Positions 1-9,537 of a DNA stretch of 64,000 bases are shown one piece after another. Positions within the stretch are counted from its first letter, which is position 1, and each line of letters starts with the position of its first letter. Source of the stretch: Chrysophaeum taylorii. Its lineage: Eukaryota > Sar > Pelagophyceae > Pelagomonadales > Pelagomonadaceae. The notes under the pieces were generated by a model that saw nothing but the letters and a program-made list of their open reading frames with translations, was not told the DNA's origin and searched no databases. Position numbers and translations under genes: made by a program. The stretch lies in contig JAQMWT010000309.1 of NCBI GenBank assembly GCA_029834535.1, forward strand, positions 62,001-126,000, in the 5' to 3' direction.

Positions 1-438
1 AGGCTGGAGGAGCCTCAGTGAAAACGACACGATCGATCATGTATCTGGTACCGTTGCAGTGGCCGTGCGACGGGTCGAGGTTGCGAAGACTTTAAGCTCG
101 CGATCAAAGTCAGCATGCCGTTGGTTGTCAGGGAGTTCAAAACTCGACTGTAAAGAGCGAGGCGTCGGCTTCCGACCCAACCTAGTCGGCCGAAAAGAAC
201 TCCGACGCCTCGTCTCCGGGAAAAAAAGGCCGCGGTCATGCGCGCGTTGTCAGCATCGACAACATCGTTTCGACGGGGCGTGAGAATGGCGCGCTGGCTA
301 AAAGAGCCGCCGCGGGTCGTGGAAATAGTCTGCGAGGTCGCCGTAGACGGCTTGGAGGATCACTGTCTGGCTCTCGCGCCTACCTGATCCTTACTCTCGC
401 GCCTACCTGATCCTTACCCTAAATCGAGGGACAAACAA

Positions 439-477
<39 letters not shown>

Positions 478-498
478 TCTGTCGATTAGTAGTTAGGA
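1..498 (-). mobile_element. Helitron/PIF1 helicase fragment, copy A (cut by window edge)
   Basis: This stretch is nearly identical to 17886-18290 and to the reverse complement of 20100-20580. Read on the minus strand, the better-preserved copies encode the C-terminal part of a PIF1/Helitron-type helicase (see the copy at 20100). The element ends at 498 in a boundary shared by all three copies, TCCTAACTACTAATCG on the minus strand, after which flanking sequences diverge. Next to it lies a (GACA)n tract at 442-475. Copies A and C share a tandem duplication of a 24-bp segment (around 372-418 here) that copy B lacks, so A and C are closer relatives. The left part lies outside the window. There is no intact reading frame. 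Confidence 0.6.
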
Positions 499-1801
499 CT
501 ACTACTACAGTCGTTGGTTCTGTTGGCTATATATAGCCCCGCGGCGTCCTTGGATGTTCTGCGAGGCACATATTGTTCGGTTCTGTGCGCGCACAAGTGT
601 TTATGGCCTTAGTGCGGCCCTTAACAGATACTTCGAAATAATACGAAGTGAGTGTGGCTCTGAGAGACCCACACCTATAATAAACTCCCCGTTTTCGTTG
701 TCCGGCTGAAAGAAAGCCCCTGTCCATAGCAGCATCTTGAGTAAAAAACACATTAGTCGTCCTTCCTTTGGCGGCGAGACGTGGTGACTTTGTTCGGGCC
801 AATCGACTCCGCTGCTCGACACTCGATCCGAATATCGGTTGGTCGATGTGGTGCATCTGTCGCACCGCAGCTGCAACTCCTGCTGTCAGCTTTACCCTCA
901 CCATACTACCCATTTCCACATCTGCCGTTCCAGCCCTTATTCTTGATCTGTCATCTCGCACTCGAGATGTTAGTTTCTGCGAATGAAGAGAGAAACCGCC
1001 CCCTTTCCGGCATCCACGTGCTCTACGAGGACATCAGCTTAGGCGGGGTAAAGGGGACATTTCCTTTTTCGCTTTCGTCTTCCATGCATGTTATTGACAG
1101 AAGATGGGCGTCGCCCGACGCGAGACTACCTACCAACACTCTCTCTCTGATGACGTGTCAGTGGACCGGAACATCATGATGTTCCGGTAGTGCCCTCTTG
1201 CGCGTGAAGAAATGACGCTTCTTTCACGCCGCACGTGACGTCGAGGCATGTTGTGCGGCAGCATCGTGAGAGACGATCTCGCCCAACAGCAGCGCTTTGC
1301 GAGGTGGTGCAGCACTGTTTGGGCTGCTGCGAGAAGACCACGGAGACCATGTTTCAGTGCCAGCCGCTCGCGTCTGAGAGCGACCTAAGGCATTCATTCT
1401 GGTGGCTGATTCGGCTAGATAGATGCCAGGGGGAAGTGGCTTAGTCTTTTGATTCGGCCTCGTGTGCTTGCTTTATTAGTGCCCCCCTCCTTAATTGGTA
1501 ATTTATTTATTTAGTTATCACAGAGCTCACAGCGAGGCAGCCACCCAACAACGAGACGCCTCGGACACTCAAGGCTGACGGAGATCTTTCGTCGACGCCA
1601 CCTCCTTCACTTCTCATTCCCCCTTTCCCACATGGCCCTACCGCCATTCTCCCGCGCGGGACCGATGGTGTAAGGTGGTGGCAGAGTAGAGGTATTGGTA
1701 ACGGAAAAGGAGGGGAGGGTAAAAAGAGGGCAAAGTGTTGGGCGGAAATTGAGGAATCGGAGCGGGTCCCTCTGAAACAAACAAAATTGCAAATCTCCTC
1801 T
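499..1801. other. No confident gene; palindrome and hairpin
   Basis: I cannot assign a gene here. Two overlapping minus-strand frames (527-961 and 601-876) look partly coding-like around 640-780, but they are out of phase with each other and could be a decayed mobile-element protein. A perfect 24-bp palindrome lies at 1165-1188. An imperfect hairpin (GCGTGAAGAA against TTCTTTCACGC) lies at about 1203-1230. Confidence 0.3.
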
Positions 1802-2605
1802 TTAAGCATCTGCTGCTTCACACTTTTTCTCATCTATCTTGTGAAATCTCGAGAAACGAGCGCTCCACGTGAACAAAACTCGAACCAGATCGACGACGTA
1901 GATAACGAAACACAGGACATAATATACAGAAACGAAGATCCCATAACTGATACTGATCTTGACGATGGGCCCCGCGATCAGCGTCTGCTCAAGGAAGTTG
2001 TCGTAGTACGGTCTCCTTTCACGTTCCTCCGTGATTTCGAAGACAGTCGCGTTCTCCGCAGATGGCTGCCAAAAGTCGTTTGGTTTGTAAGAGGGGAACT
2101 TGATGCGAATGAGACCTCGAAAGGCATCGAGATATAGGATGAGGCCAATGAAAAAGCAAATGAAGGTCGTTAAGTACAGCACAACGAACAAGAGCACGAA
2201 AAGCAAGAATACCAACTCAAAAAGTGCTGCAAAGCCAGTAGGGAATGTATGACGGGTGGAAGGCGTACTCGACGTAGAATAGTCTACGTCGGGAAACCAA
2301 CACCTTTTCGCGATGAAGCCCGCGTGTACGTGGAAAACTGTAAACCCGACACACGCAGCGAGTGCAAGGGCCAGAAAGAAAATGGCCCATACGCCGTTCC
2401 GCAGTAGATCGTAGGAGAACACTTTACAGTCGTCCGACTTTTGGTTCCAGTGCCAACGTTCACTACAACTTGTGCACACGTCGCCACTTTCGCAGACAAG
2501 GTCGTCGCTGGTGACGTTGGTATTCTCAGTACCTCTCGGTCTCGTGGTGCCCAGAGACGTCTGATGGGTCGTCGAAGCTCCCGTACTCTCTGCGATCGCG
2601 ACCAT
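1802..2605 (-). CDS. Multi-pass membrane protein, unknown function
   Basis: A 267-residue open frame that I do not recognise. It has a Cys/Ser/Thr-rich N-terminus (residues about 1-65, with a CESGDVCTSC cluster). Hydrophobic segments lie at roughly 73-95, 125-165 (two adjacent spans rich in F, L and V) and 215-245, followed by a charged C-terminal tail ending KKCEAADA. This suggests four or five membrane spans. Charged and polar loops such as ITEERERRPYYDNFLEQ lie between spans. The ATG at 2605 is the first in frame. The protein could start further upstream if there is an unrecognised intron. It lies alone between repeat-rich stretches, and no neighbour suggests a job. The strong membrane pattern over 267 codons makes a real gene likely. 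Confidence 0.6.
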   Translation of the reverse strand: MVAIAESTGASTTHQTSLGTTRPRGTENTNVTSDDLVCESGDVCTSCSERWHWNQKSDDCKVFSYDLLRNGVWAIFFLALALAACVGFTVFHVHAGFIAKRCWFPDVDYSTSSTPSTRHTFPTGFAALFELVFLLFVLLFVVLYLTTFICFFIGLILYLDAFRGLIRIKFPSYKPNDFWQPSAENATVFEITEERERRPYYDNFLEQTLIAGPIVKISISYGIFVSVYYVLCFVIYVVDLVRVLFTWSARFSRFHKIDEKKCEAADA

Positions 2606-2680
2606 CTGGGGGGGGCGAGGGTGTCGCGCGGCGGAGGGTCGGCGAAGTGAACAAGAGACGAATAAGAATGACTGAATAAA

Positions 2681-2730
2681 GACGTAATAAGACGTAATAA
2701 AACGTAATTAGACGTAATTAGACGTAATAA
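2681..2730. repeat. 10-bp tandem repeat, five copies
   Basis: Five head-to-tail copies of a GACGTAATAA-type unit with single-base variants, directly upstream of the coding-like stretch at 2739. Confidence 0.9.
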
Positions 2731-2738
2731 AGGTAAGA

Positions 2739-3980
2739 ATGATAGAAAAAGCATCCATCATTCAAAATCGATGGCAGGAGGCGCGTGGAGCGGCTGTGAG
2801 CAAGTGTCGTAAAGGCCAAGCCTTCGAGAAACGAACGAGAGGTTCAAGCAAGGAGTACGTAAGGCCGCGGCCGCTAAACGTGCTAAACGGCGGAACGGTA
2901 TGCTTGCTGACGATGACGACGTTCTTCGGCGGTTGTTCCAGCTCGCCGAGGAGCTGTTTGACGCGACGCAGGACGCCACGAACACGTTCAAGAGAACTCT
3001 GCGAAACGCAGTGCGGCGGGCGCGGGCTGGCGACGACCCCTTCATAGAGTCGACGGGCGGCTGCCTCCTCGGTTGTCGAAATTCGAATCGCTCGCACTAT
3101 CTGTTCTGCACCAAGCGAAAAAGAAGTCCAGCCAGAAGTTGAGATCTGTCGTCGTTGACAGGTCGCGCCAGATTCTCAGGCAGGAGAAGAAAAGGCAGGT
3201 GACTGCCGCTGATGTGGAACAGGTAGCTGCCCTCCCCGCGACGTCCGCCTGTCGCGCCTCGCTCGACGGCGGTGACTGCGCCGACGCGCCGACTGCGACG
3301 AGGCAGCTGACATCTCGGACGTGTGAGTCCCCCGAAGTCAATGTGATACACGACAACAACGACGACGATTCGAGTGCGGCGTGCACGGACCGCCCCCGTG
3401 TCCAACCAGGTCTCGACGACAAGGAAGTGAAGGAGCAGGCCGACAGCAACTCCATCTCCGTCCACGACAAGGAGGTCGTGCTACTTGGGGAAAGTAGTCC
3501 GAGCATGGACAATACCTTGGACGAGCTGAGTGCCGCCATCACCGGTCGCCCAGAGTCTCGGCTGCCGTCGTGGCGGCGACGGCGGCGGCCCGCAATATTG
3601 ATGGCGTCATGTGCGACAGACAAGGAGCCAAACGTCTTCTTCGGCTCTGTGCCGGTGGCGCGACGGGAACCCTCTAGGGCGCGGCGCCGCGTCTCGGTGC
3701 TATTCCGAGTGTACAAGCAGAACCGCTCGAAGATTGTCTACGAGTACGAGGAAAAAGCAGCGCGAGGGGCCGTCCATCGAGAGACGACGTCTGTATTCAA
3801 GGGCGTCGGGTCGCCTTCTTCGTCAACTTGGAGGACGGCGAGCCTAAGAGGGTCTGCGAGGAATTCGGCCTAGCCTGCTGCCAAAATCCGGAGTGTGCTT
3901 CGGGGCACGCGTTTGGTGCGTGGCACGCGGCGCCGGTCAAAAGCAAGGACTGGTGGGCTTTCCACGCGCCCGGTCACACA
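2739..3980 (+). pseudogene. Frameshifted coding-like region, possible transposon ORF
   Basis: Four coding-like pieces lie in order on the plus strand but in different frames. The first is 2739-2900 (basic). The second is 2900-3060 (helical, RRLFQLAEELFDATQDATN). The third is 3073-3800 (266 residues including a low-complexity acidic middle and VLFRVYKQNRSKIVYEYEE). The fourth is about 3800-3980, reading RRVAFFVNLEDGEPKRVCEE followed by a Cys/His-rich stretch (ACCQNPECASGHAFGAWH) that ends at a TAG. The only long intact piece is 3073-3873. The repeated loss of frame argues for a decayed gene. The Cys/His cluster at the end could be a nucleic-acid binding knuckle of a retroelement, but I cannot name the family. 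It could instead be a multi-exon host gene with introns I do not see. Confidence 0.35.
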
Positions 3981-4898
3981 AGATCCTAGTTGAGGGCGAC
4001 GGCTCGTGCACGCTGGTTGTCTCGCGCCGACGATCGCTTTGTTCCCACGGCGGCACCACCTCGTACCATTTCGACCGGATTGTGCTCAGGCGCGTGCCAC
4101 TCCTCGCTTGGGTCGACCTCGACGTCGACACCGTGCATGCCACTCAACGCCAGTTTTATGGCTGCCCACACTGGACCGACCTCCGGCGACAGCGGCTGCA
4201 GAGTCAAGCACTTTATTTGATTCTTCCGCGACACATCCTCCGATGACAGCCTCGTGTCGCTCCTCCCTCACCACGCTCTGTCACCTCACCTCTCTTCACC
4301 ACCCCTCTTCGCTCTTCACCCTTCTCCCCGCCTTTTCCCACCTCTACCCCACCTTCCTTATTCTTATTGACGCGGCACCTGCTCTGTCCGAAAATGTAGT
4401 TCGGACGGACTCGTCGATCGAAAAAGCCGCCCCAAGACCAAGAGACGCCCTCGACCGCCGCGCGGCCACTCACTCGTCGAGCAGCCTCTTCGGATCGCTC
4501 AGCCCCGACAGTCGCGAACGGGCGTGCGGAGCCACGGCTTGAATGATCTCGGGGGCTTCCTTGCCCACACTTTCCCCTTAGGAGCGGCGGCGGCGCCCCG
4601 AGAGGACGGCGGGAGCGTACGCCGATTAAAGTCGAGGAATGGGATGGCCCAGAGGGGACTTCAGGAGTGGCTGGCCCCGTCTGCGCCAGGAGATCGCGCT
4701 GGAACCGAATCCGGGAAGCGCAACGAGCGAGAGTTTGCGACTCTGAATCTCTCGTCGCGTCGCTCTCCGTTCTTACGAGACGCTACCCTTCTCGAAAAGA
4801 AAATGACATTTTCGTCGTCCGGGTCGTTGGGCCTATTTCTCCGTGTGTACGGGGAGAAGCCAATCATCGACCCTTATCGGAATGGTGTGTTGTCACTG
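3981..4898. other. No supported gene up to the hAT element
   Basis: Only short overlapping frames occur on both strands, with no recognisable motif. It includes a pyrimidine-rich stretch at about 4240-4360. The hAT-like element starts at 4899. Confidence 0.3.
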
Positions 4899-4899
4899 G

Positions 4900-4919
4900 A
4901 GCGTTGGGAATTCACTTCA
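4900..4919 (+). repeat. Left terminal inverted repeat of the hAT element
   Basis: Perfect reverse complement of 7907-7926 over 20 bases. The base just outside (4899) is G where the canonical CAG end would have C. Confidence 0.75.
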
Positions 4920-5215
4920 GCAAGTGAACGTGAACCACTTCACCAGCAGCTACGCAATATTGGCGAAGTGATTTGAAGTGAACACGTCACCCTACGACGT
5001 GGTTAAAGTGAACCTTTGTGAAGTAGTGAACGCCACTTTTTTTCTTTTAACGCCAGCGCCGGTCCCTGCCGCACCCCGTCAGTTCCGTGCCCCCCGCCTG
5101 CTATTTATTGCCTCCTAGGTCTGGTGCTCTTAGATTCATTCGCGTTAAATTCGGGGCGAAGGAGGAGTTACTACCGTGGATGGGGTTTTCAGTGTTTCTT
5201 ACTTTAGGCGATGTG

Positions 5216-5254
5216 AACGAACGAACGAACGAACGAACGAACGAACGAACGAAC
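5216..5254. repeat. (GAAC)n microsatellite
   Basis: About ten uninterrupted GAAC tetranucleotides inside the hAT element, downstream of its transposase remnant. Confidence 0.9.
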
Positions 5255-5404
5255 GACCTCGGTATCTTCGTCTGATTCTTCCTCATCAACCTCCGTCTCC
5301 AAAGAGAGCCTTCGGGGAATCATGGTGCTCCCGGCGTTTTTGAAAAATTCGGTCTCGTGTCACACGAGGTCCCTGTACTTAAAATCCGGGCCGCCGCCGC
5401 CGCC

Positions 5405-7817
5405 GGAAGAAATTCTTGTTCATGCGCAGTATACTGGCAACTTTGCCCGTCTCGGACGTGTTTTTCTCGGTCAGGACAAGATTTCCAATGCTCAGGCTGC
5501 GCTCACAGTAGTAGCTCTGCGCGCCATGAGTACCAATTGAAAAATCCCTTTCTAGGAGGCTCTCGCCATGACCGGAAGGAAGAAGGAACCCATACTGCTT
5601 CTTTTGGTGAGCGGTTGATACAGCTTTCCAACGTCGAGCACAGCCAGATCTGTGAAGTCGATTTCATCCTTCATCTCAAGTTCAGGATAGTGCTCTTTCC
5701 AATTGTGCGATCTCGAGAGCCTGATCCATAGAGTGAAGACCTGTTCAAACTCCTCATTGAAATCGGGCATCTGGTTCTCAGGCATAGCAAAAGAAGGCAC
5801 GTCGCCACTAATGTCGTCGTCCCAAGCGTCGGGTGCGTCGAGTGCCGCCAAGAGGCTGCGGACAGGCGCAGGTTCGGAGGGCGGCGCAGGCTCGGAGGAA
5901 GTCTTTGCCTTTTCGTGGTGGAATGCAGTCCGTGCGTAAATCACATATTCTTCCTCGAGCAACTTCCTGGCCTGAGCTCTCTGATTGGACGACAGGTGCC
6001 GGCAGTTGATAGTCCGAAAGTCAAGAAGGAAGGGAATCAGCTCGCGATCGTTGAATTCGTAGTCGAAGTGACGCACGTAGTTTTTTTTATTCCCGCAAAA
6101 CCGACGCTCACATTCGAGAATAATAGCCCGTTCAAGACAGGTTTTTGCCAGTCTCGCTGAGATCGTCAACATCGAGACAGTCTTACGAGGCATGGATTTC
6201 GCAGTTATGTTCGGGAGATCAATGACTTCTAGCGTCCCAGCTCGCAGAGACTCGATCATGCTGTGCCTGATTAATGCGGCGCACGCCCCCAGGTAAAAGT
6301 GTTCATGTTGCACGAAAACAACGGGGTCATCCGTTATAGCAAAAATCGCCTCGAATTCACAGCAAACGCCACCCATTGCTCATCACTGATTATCCAGGGG
6401 AGTCCAATGTTGGTCGCCGTGTACAGTTTGAGCACGTGGTGCATACGCAGCAAGGAACGAATAAGTTGGTATCGCGCCCGGAACCTCGTCTTATTGAGGT
6501 CGAGCTTGAGCTTCGGCGATTTATTTCCCCGGCTGTAATGGCAAAAGCGCATGCAGATCCTTCAAACGTGTGTGCCGTAAGAAAAGTACTCGGCTCCACC
6601 GTGGCCACCACTGTTCAGCAGCTCCTGGCCAGCTGGGAATGGATTGGTCACCTGCTTGCCTCTGGATCGTGTCAAGTCGCCACATGCCGCTGCCGAGACC
6701 TTTGAGATATATCATGCATGTCACACACGCTTGGACCTCAACAAAAATTTCTTCAGCGACGCCAATTGCAGCCCGGTCTCGTGAACAATGGTTGCGGCCG
6801 CCAAATCGATATCGATTCCCGAACGCTCCGCGACCACAGAACGGAGCAGAGAAGACGTGCCGGAATCGGTTCCGATAGGCCAATGGCCTGTCGCTTGAAC
6901 TTCTTATCCTTGAGTGTCCCGCCGCCGTCATGCAGCACACACCTGGGGGGCGAATGGATTGCCGAAAGCCGCTTCATAAATAACACTCCGTAACGACGTG
7001 CTTCAAGATTCGAACAACAAAACAACGATATTCGGCGTTGTTCCACCCATTCATCAAACAGCGCCTTTCGAGTCATGAACGAGGGCGCTTGCCTTTTCCG
7101 CCGCCACCGCCGCGGTAATAATAATACGCCGCCTCAATTATTTGGTTGCGATGATCTTCGTCGTCGTCATCAAAGGTGCGCTTGGAAAAAAATCCGCTGC
7201 TGCGACGTGTACGCGTAGTGCCGGGCCGAGAACGTCGCCATCAGGGAAGAGTGCTTTGCCTAGCTGGGCATGGCCATGAAGTATCTCGTAATATCGTCCG
7301 ATTTACCCTTCGAGGCTGCCACAACGCCCACGGCCGTCATAAAAAACGCCCCCCTTATCTTGGTCTGTCTTCTGTTTCTTGGTGAGCTGTCAACACGTCC
7401 CAGCTCGTCGAATCCTCCTCCTCCGGATGCACAGCCTTGAATTGGGCCGGCACCAAGAGGGCTTGGTCGTCTGTCTGCTACGTGCCCTTTTCTTGAAGTC
7501 TCTCGTCACCTTCAGGCGCCCCCAGCACCGGATACACACATGCGTCGTCGCCTTCCCACTGGTCAGTCAACGCGGTGGTGTGTCAGGATGATTTTCCTTC
7601 AGTCGACGCACGCAGTCCCACCACCACACCTTGGAAAAAAAAACCTGGTTGTTGATCGTCCACTTTCGTTGCCGGGCGTGTTCTCCGCGTCACAACATCG
7701 ACGTCGCAGTGGGCTCGTTCTTGTGAACTTCCTCCTTCTGTTAACACCGCGTTTAAATTCCTCCTCATCATCGACATTATCCTCCACCTCCAGGTAGCGC
7801 GGCTCGACTTGGCTCAT
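5405..7817 (-). pseudogene. hAT transposase remnant
   Basis: Read right to left on the minus strand, frame-broken pieces follow the order expected of a hAT transposase. An acidic N-terminal piece (7583-7817) comes first, then core pieces in 6390-7076. The best-kept block, 5552-6376, is 274 residues and contains FNEEFEQVFTLWIRLSRSHN. A final piece at about 5405-5510 has the hAT dimerisation-domain pattern: CERSLSIGNLVLTEKNTSE, followed by a V-A-S-I-L-R-M-N-K-N run. In intact family members this is the block around SERVFS, with the R...L and N that follow. At least four frame changes separate the blocks, so it cannot make an active enzyme. The placement between the inverted repeats supports the call. 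The N-terminal zinc finger is not clearly visible. Confidence 0.55.
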
Positions 7818-7906
7818 CAGACGGGGTCAGGGTCAGGCCGTCAGCCAAAGTGAACGAACGTGAAGTGAACGTTGGACTTCGGACGAAAATTTTCGGTGAA
7901 GTGAAG

Positions 7907-7926
7907 TGAAGTGAATTCCCAACGCT
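7907..7926 (-). repeat. Right terminal inverted repeat of the hAT element
   Basis: Perfect 20-base inverted match to 4900-4919. The following G at 7927 completes a canonical CAG hAT end. Confidence 0.75.
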
Positions 7927-7929
7927 GTT

Positions 7930-8330
7930 TGTTTTCCTTTTATGGTGGCTGGTACTGCGGGATGGCGCAGCATTAGATCTACAAGATTTTGTATGCCCGA
8001 CTGTTGGGGGACCCGAGACGACCGTGGTGAATGCACTTCGAAAATTGACTCTCGACTCTTTAGTCCACGCGCCCTTCGTGGTGTTTTCCGGTATTTTATG
8101 CCTGCAAAGGTCGGTCTCTTCTACGACGGCATCGGCATCGGAGGCGGTCTTCTAAAATATCAAGACGAGGACATGATTGTGAATTATTATAAACTCTGGA
8201 TCCCCGCCAACCTCGCCGTCTTCACGATCGTGCCCGCGAGATCGGCTTCGTCGCCGCCACTTCTCTCGGCTGGCTCACCATACCTTCCTTCCTCACCCAC
8301 GGCGGCCTACACCAAGACACCAAAAACCTC
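7930..8330 (+). pseudogene. Mpv17/PMP22-family fragment, frameshifted
   Basis: Three blocks lie in order in different frames. Block 1 (about 7930-8090) holds WLVLRDGAALDLQDF and then LRKLTLDSLVHAPFVVFSG, which matches the K...D......P signature of the Mpv17 family. Block 2 (about 8097-8230) reads IVNYYKLWIPANLAVFTIVP, the W..W.P.N..F..VP signature that ends the family's third helix. Block 3 (about 8228-8310) continues REIGFVAATSLGWLTIPSFL, the last membrane helix. Family members are small four-helix proteins of peroxisomal or mitochondrial inner membranes. At least two single-base frame changes separate the blocks, and the N-terminal half is missing. Its left edge coincides with the right end of the hAT element at 7927. 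Confidence 0.5.
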
Positions 8331-8379
8331 TGCAGCAGCAGCATCAGAGGCTGCGGCTGGGGGTGGGTTTTTTAGCGTT

Positions 8380-8870
8380 TGTTTTATTGCGAACGCCTTC
8401 GGATCCCGCGCAGCTTGCTTGCTGTAAAAAGATTCGTAAAGGTGTAGGATATCCTCTTGTGCAACATTTTCAAAAATGTCAGTTGGATTAAGTAAGTTGC
8501 ATGGAATATTGGGTCAAAAAGCAACAACATGTTTGAGATCGGAACGATTGATCAACTCATCGACGCTCATATCAACCCTCGCATTAAGTTAATCGGTCCA
8601 TTGATCATCCTGAAAACATGATTAATCCTGCGGCAAACGAATAGCCTGCAAGAGCTGATTCAACATATCTTCATCATCAACAGAATCTTCTATTTTAAGG
8701 CGCACCGCCAGTTCTTCTTCTTCCTGAATGAGGTTTTCAACCTCTTCTTCATCGATATAAAAAAAGGTCACTATTTCGAAAGGACCCTTTGCTTTAATAT
8801 CCAGGAAAAGGCTGTTCGTGAAACAACATCTTGATGATAATGTTACTCAAAATATATGTAAGTAACTTCC
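8380..8870 (-). pseudogene. AT-rich coding-like frame with in-frame stops
   Basis: One minus-strand frame reads as convincing protein across nearly 500 bases: LDIKAKGPFEIVTFFYIDEE, an acidic helix (ENLIQEEEELAVRLKIED), DDEDMLNQLLQAIRLPQD, then MSVDELINRSDLKHVVAF, and NPTDIFENVAQEDILHLYES. It is interrupted by TAA at 8622-8624, TAA at 8589-8591 and TGA at 8514-8516, all in the same frame. Base composition is much more AT-rich than the surrounding genes. I do not recognise the protein. It may be a decayed gene of foreign, viral or organellar origin, or a gene whose reading is altered in a way I cannot see. No start codon precedes the upstream stop near 8875. Confidence 0.35.
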
Positions 8871-9535
8871 CCCTTGCTTTTCGTCTCCACCCACAAATGA
8901 CTGACTGACTGACTGACTCTGGGTAGAATTCTGGGAACAGGAATAATAATCGATAAAATTTTCCTGACATCCTCATTTACTCGAATCATCTATAGACACA
9001 ACAACAACAGAATGACTTATTCTCGAGAGTTGTGGAATAGGGTGCGATGGATCAATCGCCATCGGCGTAAGAACAGGGTATGTCTGCCCGGTGAAATAGT
9101 CACGCGAATCCAATTGAATTCAGTACGAGTCAATTCATCGCGAGTCTTAAAAACAGTAGTCTCCTCCGCCTTGAGGGATGGCACGAGAGTTGAGCAAGCC
9201 GACAGTCATACTTTGATCAGCTTGCACCAAGCCTGTTGTGATGGTGCTGTGGATTCGCCGTAACTGCTCCTTAGGGCCCAGCCCATCAATTCCGCGTTCG
9301 ACTACCCCTGAATCTACCTGCTGCACTAGCCCTGCTACACGTATCTAAAACAAATCGTCCAAGTTTGAAATTACTATCGAAAGAAACTTCAACCGCTCCA
9401 AACAAGGGCAATCTGTTAGACCGAGAAAGAAAAACCCAAAACGCGACGATCGAAAGCCAACCAACTCAACTCTCGATTAAAATAAGCGGGGTCATTCGAT
9501 TTGAATGAAAGGCCGATTCGATAATTACGGCTTTA
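8871..9535. other. No supported gene
   Basis: Contains a (GACT)n tract near 8897-8918 and moderate-GC sequence with only short frames, such as 9012-9263 on the plus strand, which shows no recognisable motif. Confidence 0.3.
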
Positions 9536-9537
9536 CG

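Larger units (their letters stand above)
4899..7927 (-). mobile_element. hAT-family DNA transposon, degraded
   Basis: The element is bounded by perfect 20-bp inverted repeats (4900-4919 and 7907-7926) that read AGCGTTGGGAATTCACTTCA inward. With one more base, the right end reads CAGCG, the form typical of hAT ends. Both subterminal regions (4920-5040 and 7850-7906) are packed with GAAGTGAA/GTGAAC motifs in both orientations, as expected for transposase-binding sites. A degenerate transposase lies between them on the minus strand. The element is about 3.0 kb, a normal hAT length. The 8-bp flanks (4891-4898 and 7928-7935) do not match, so the target-site duplication is lost or the element is recombinant. 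Confidence 0.65.

Noticed and set aside
5216-5254. (GAAC)n considered as a CRISPR-like array
   Set aside because: Four-base uninterrupted microsatellite without spacers, in a eukaryotic genome.
8514-8516. TGA in the AT-rich frame considered as a selenocysteine codon
   Set aside because: No redox motif around it and two TAA stops lie in the same frame, so decay is the simpler reading.
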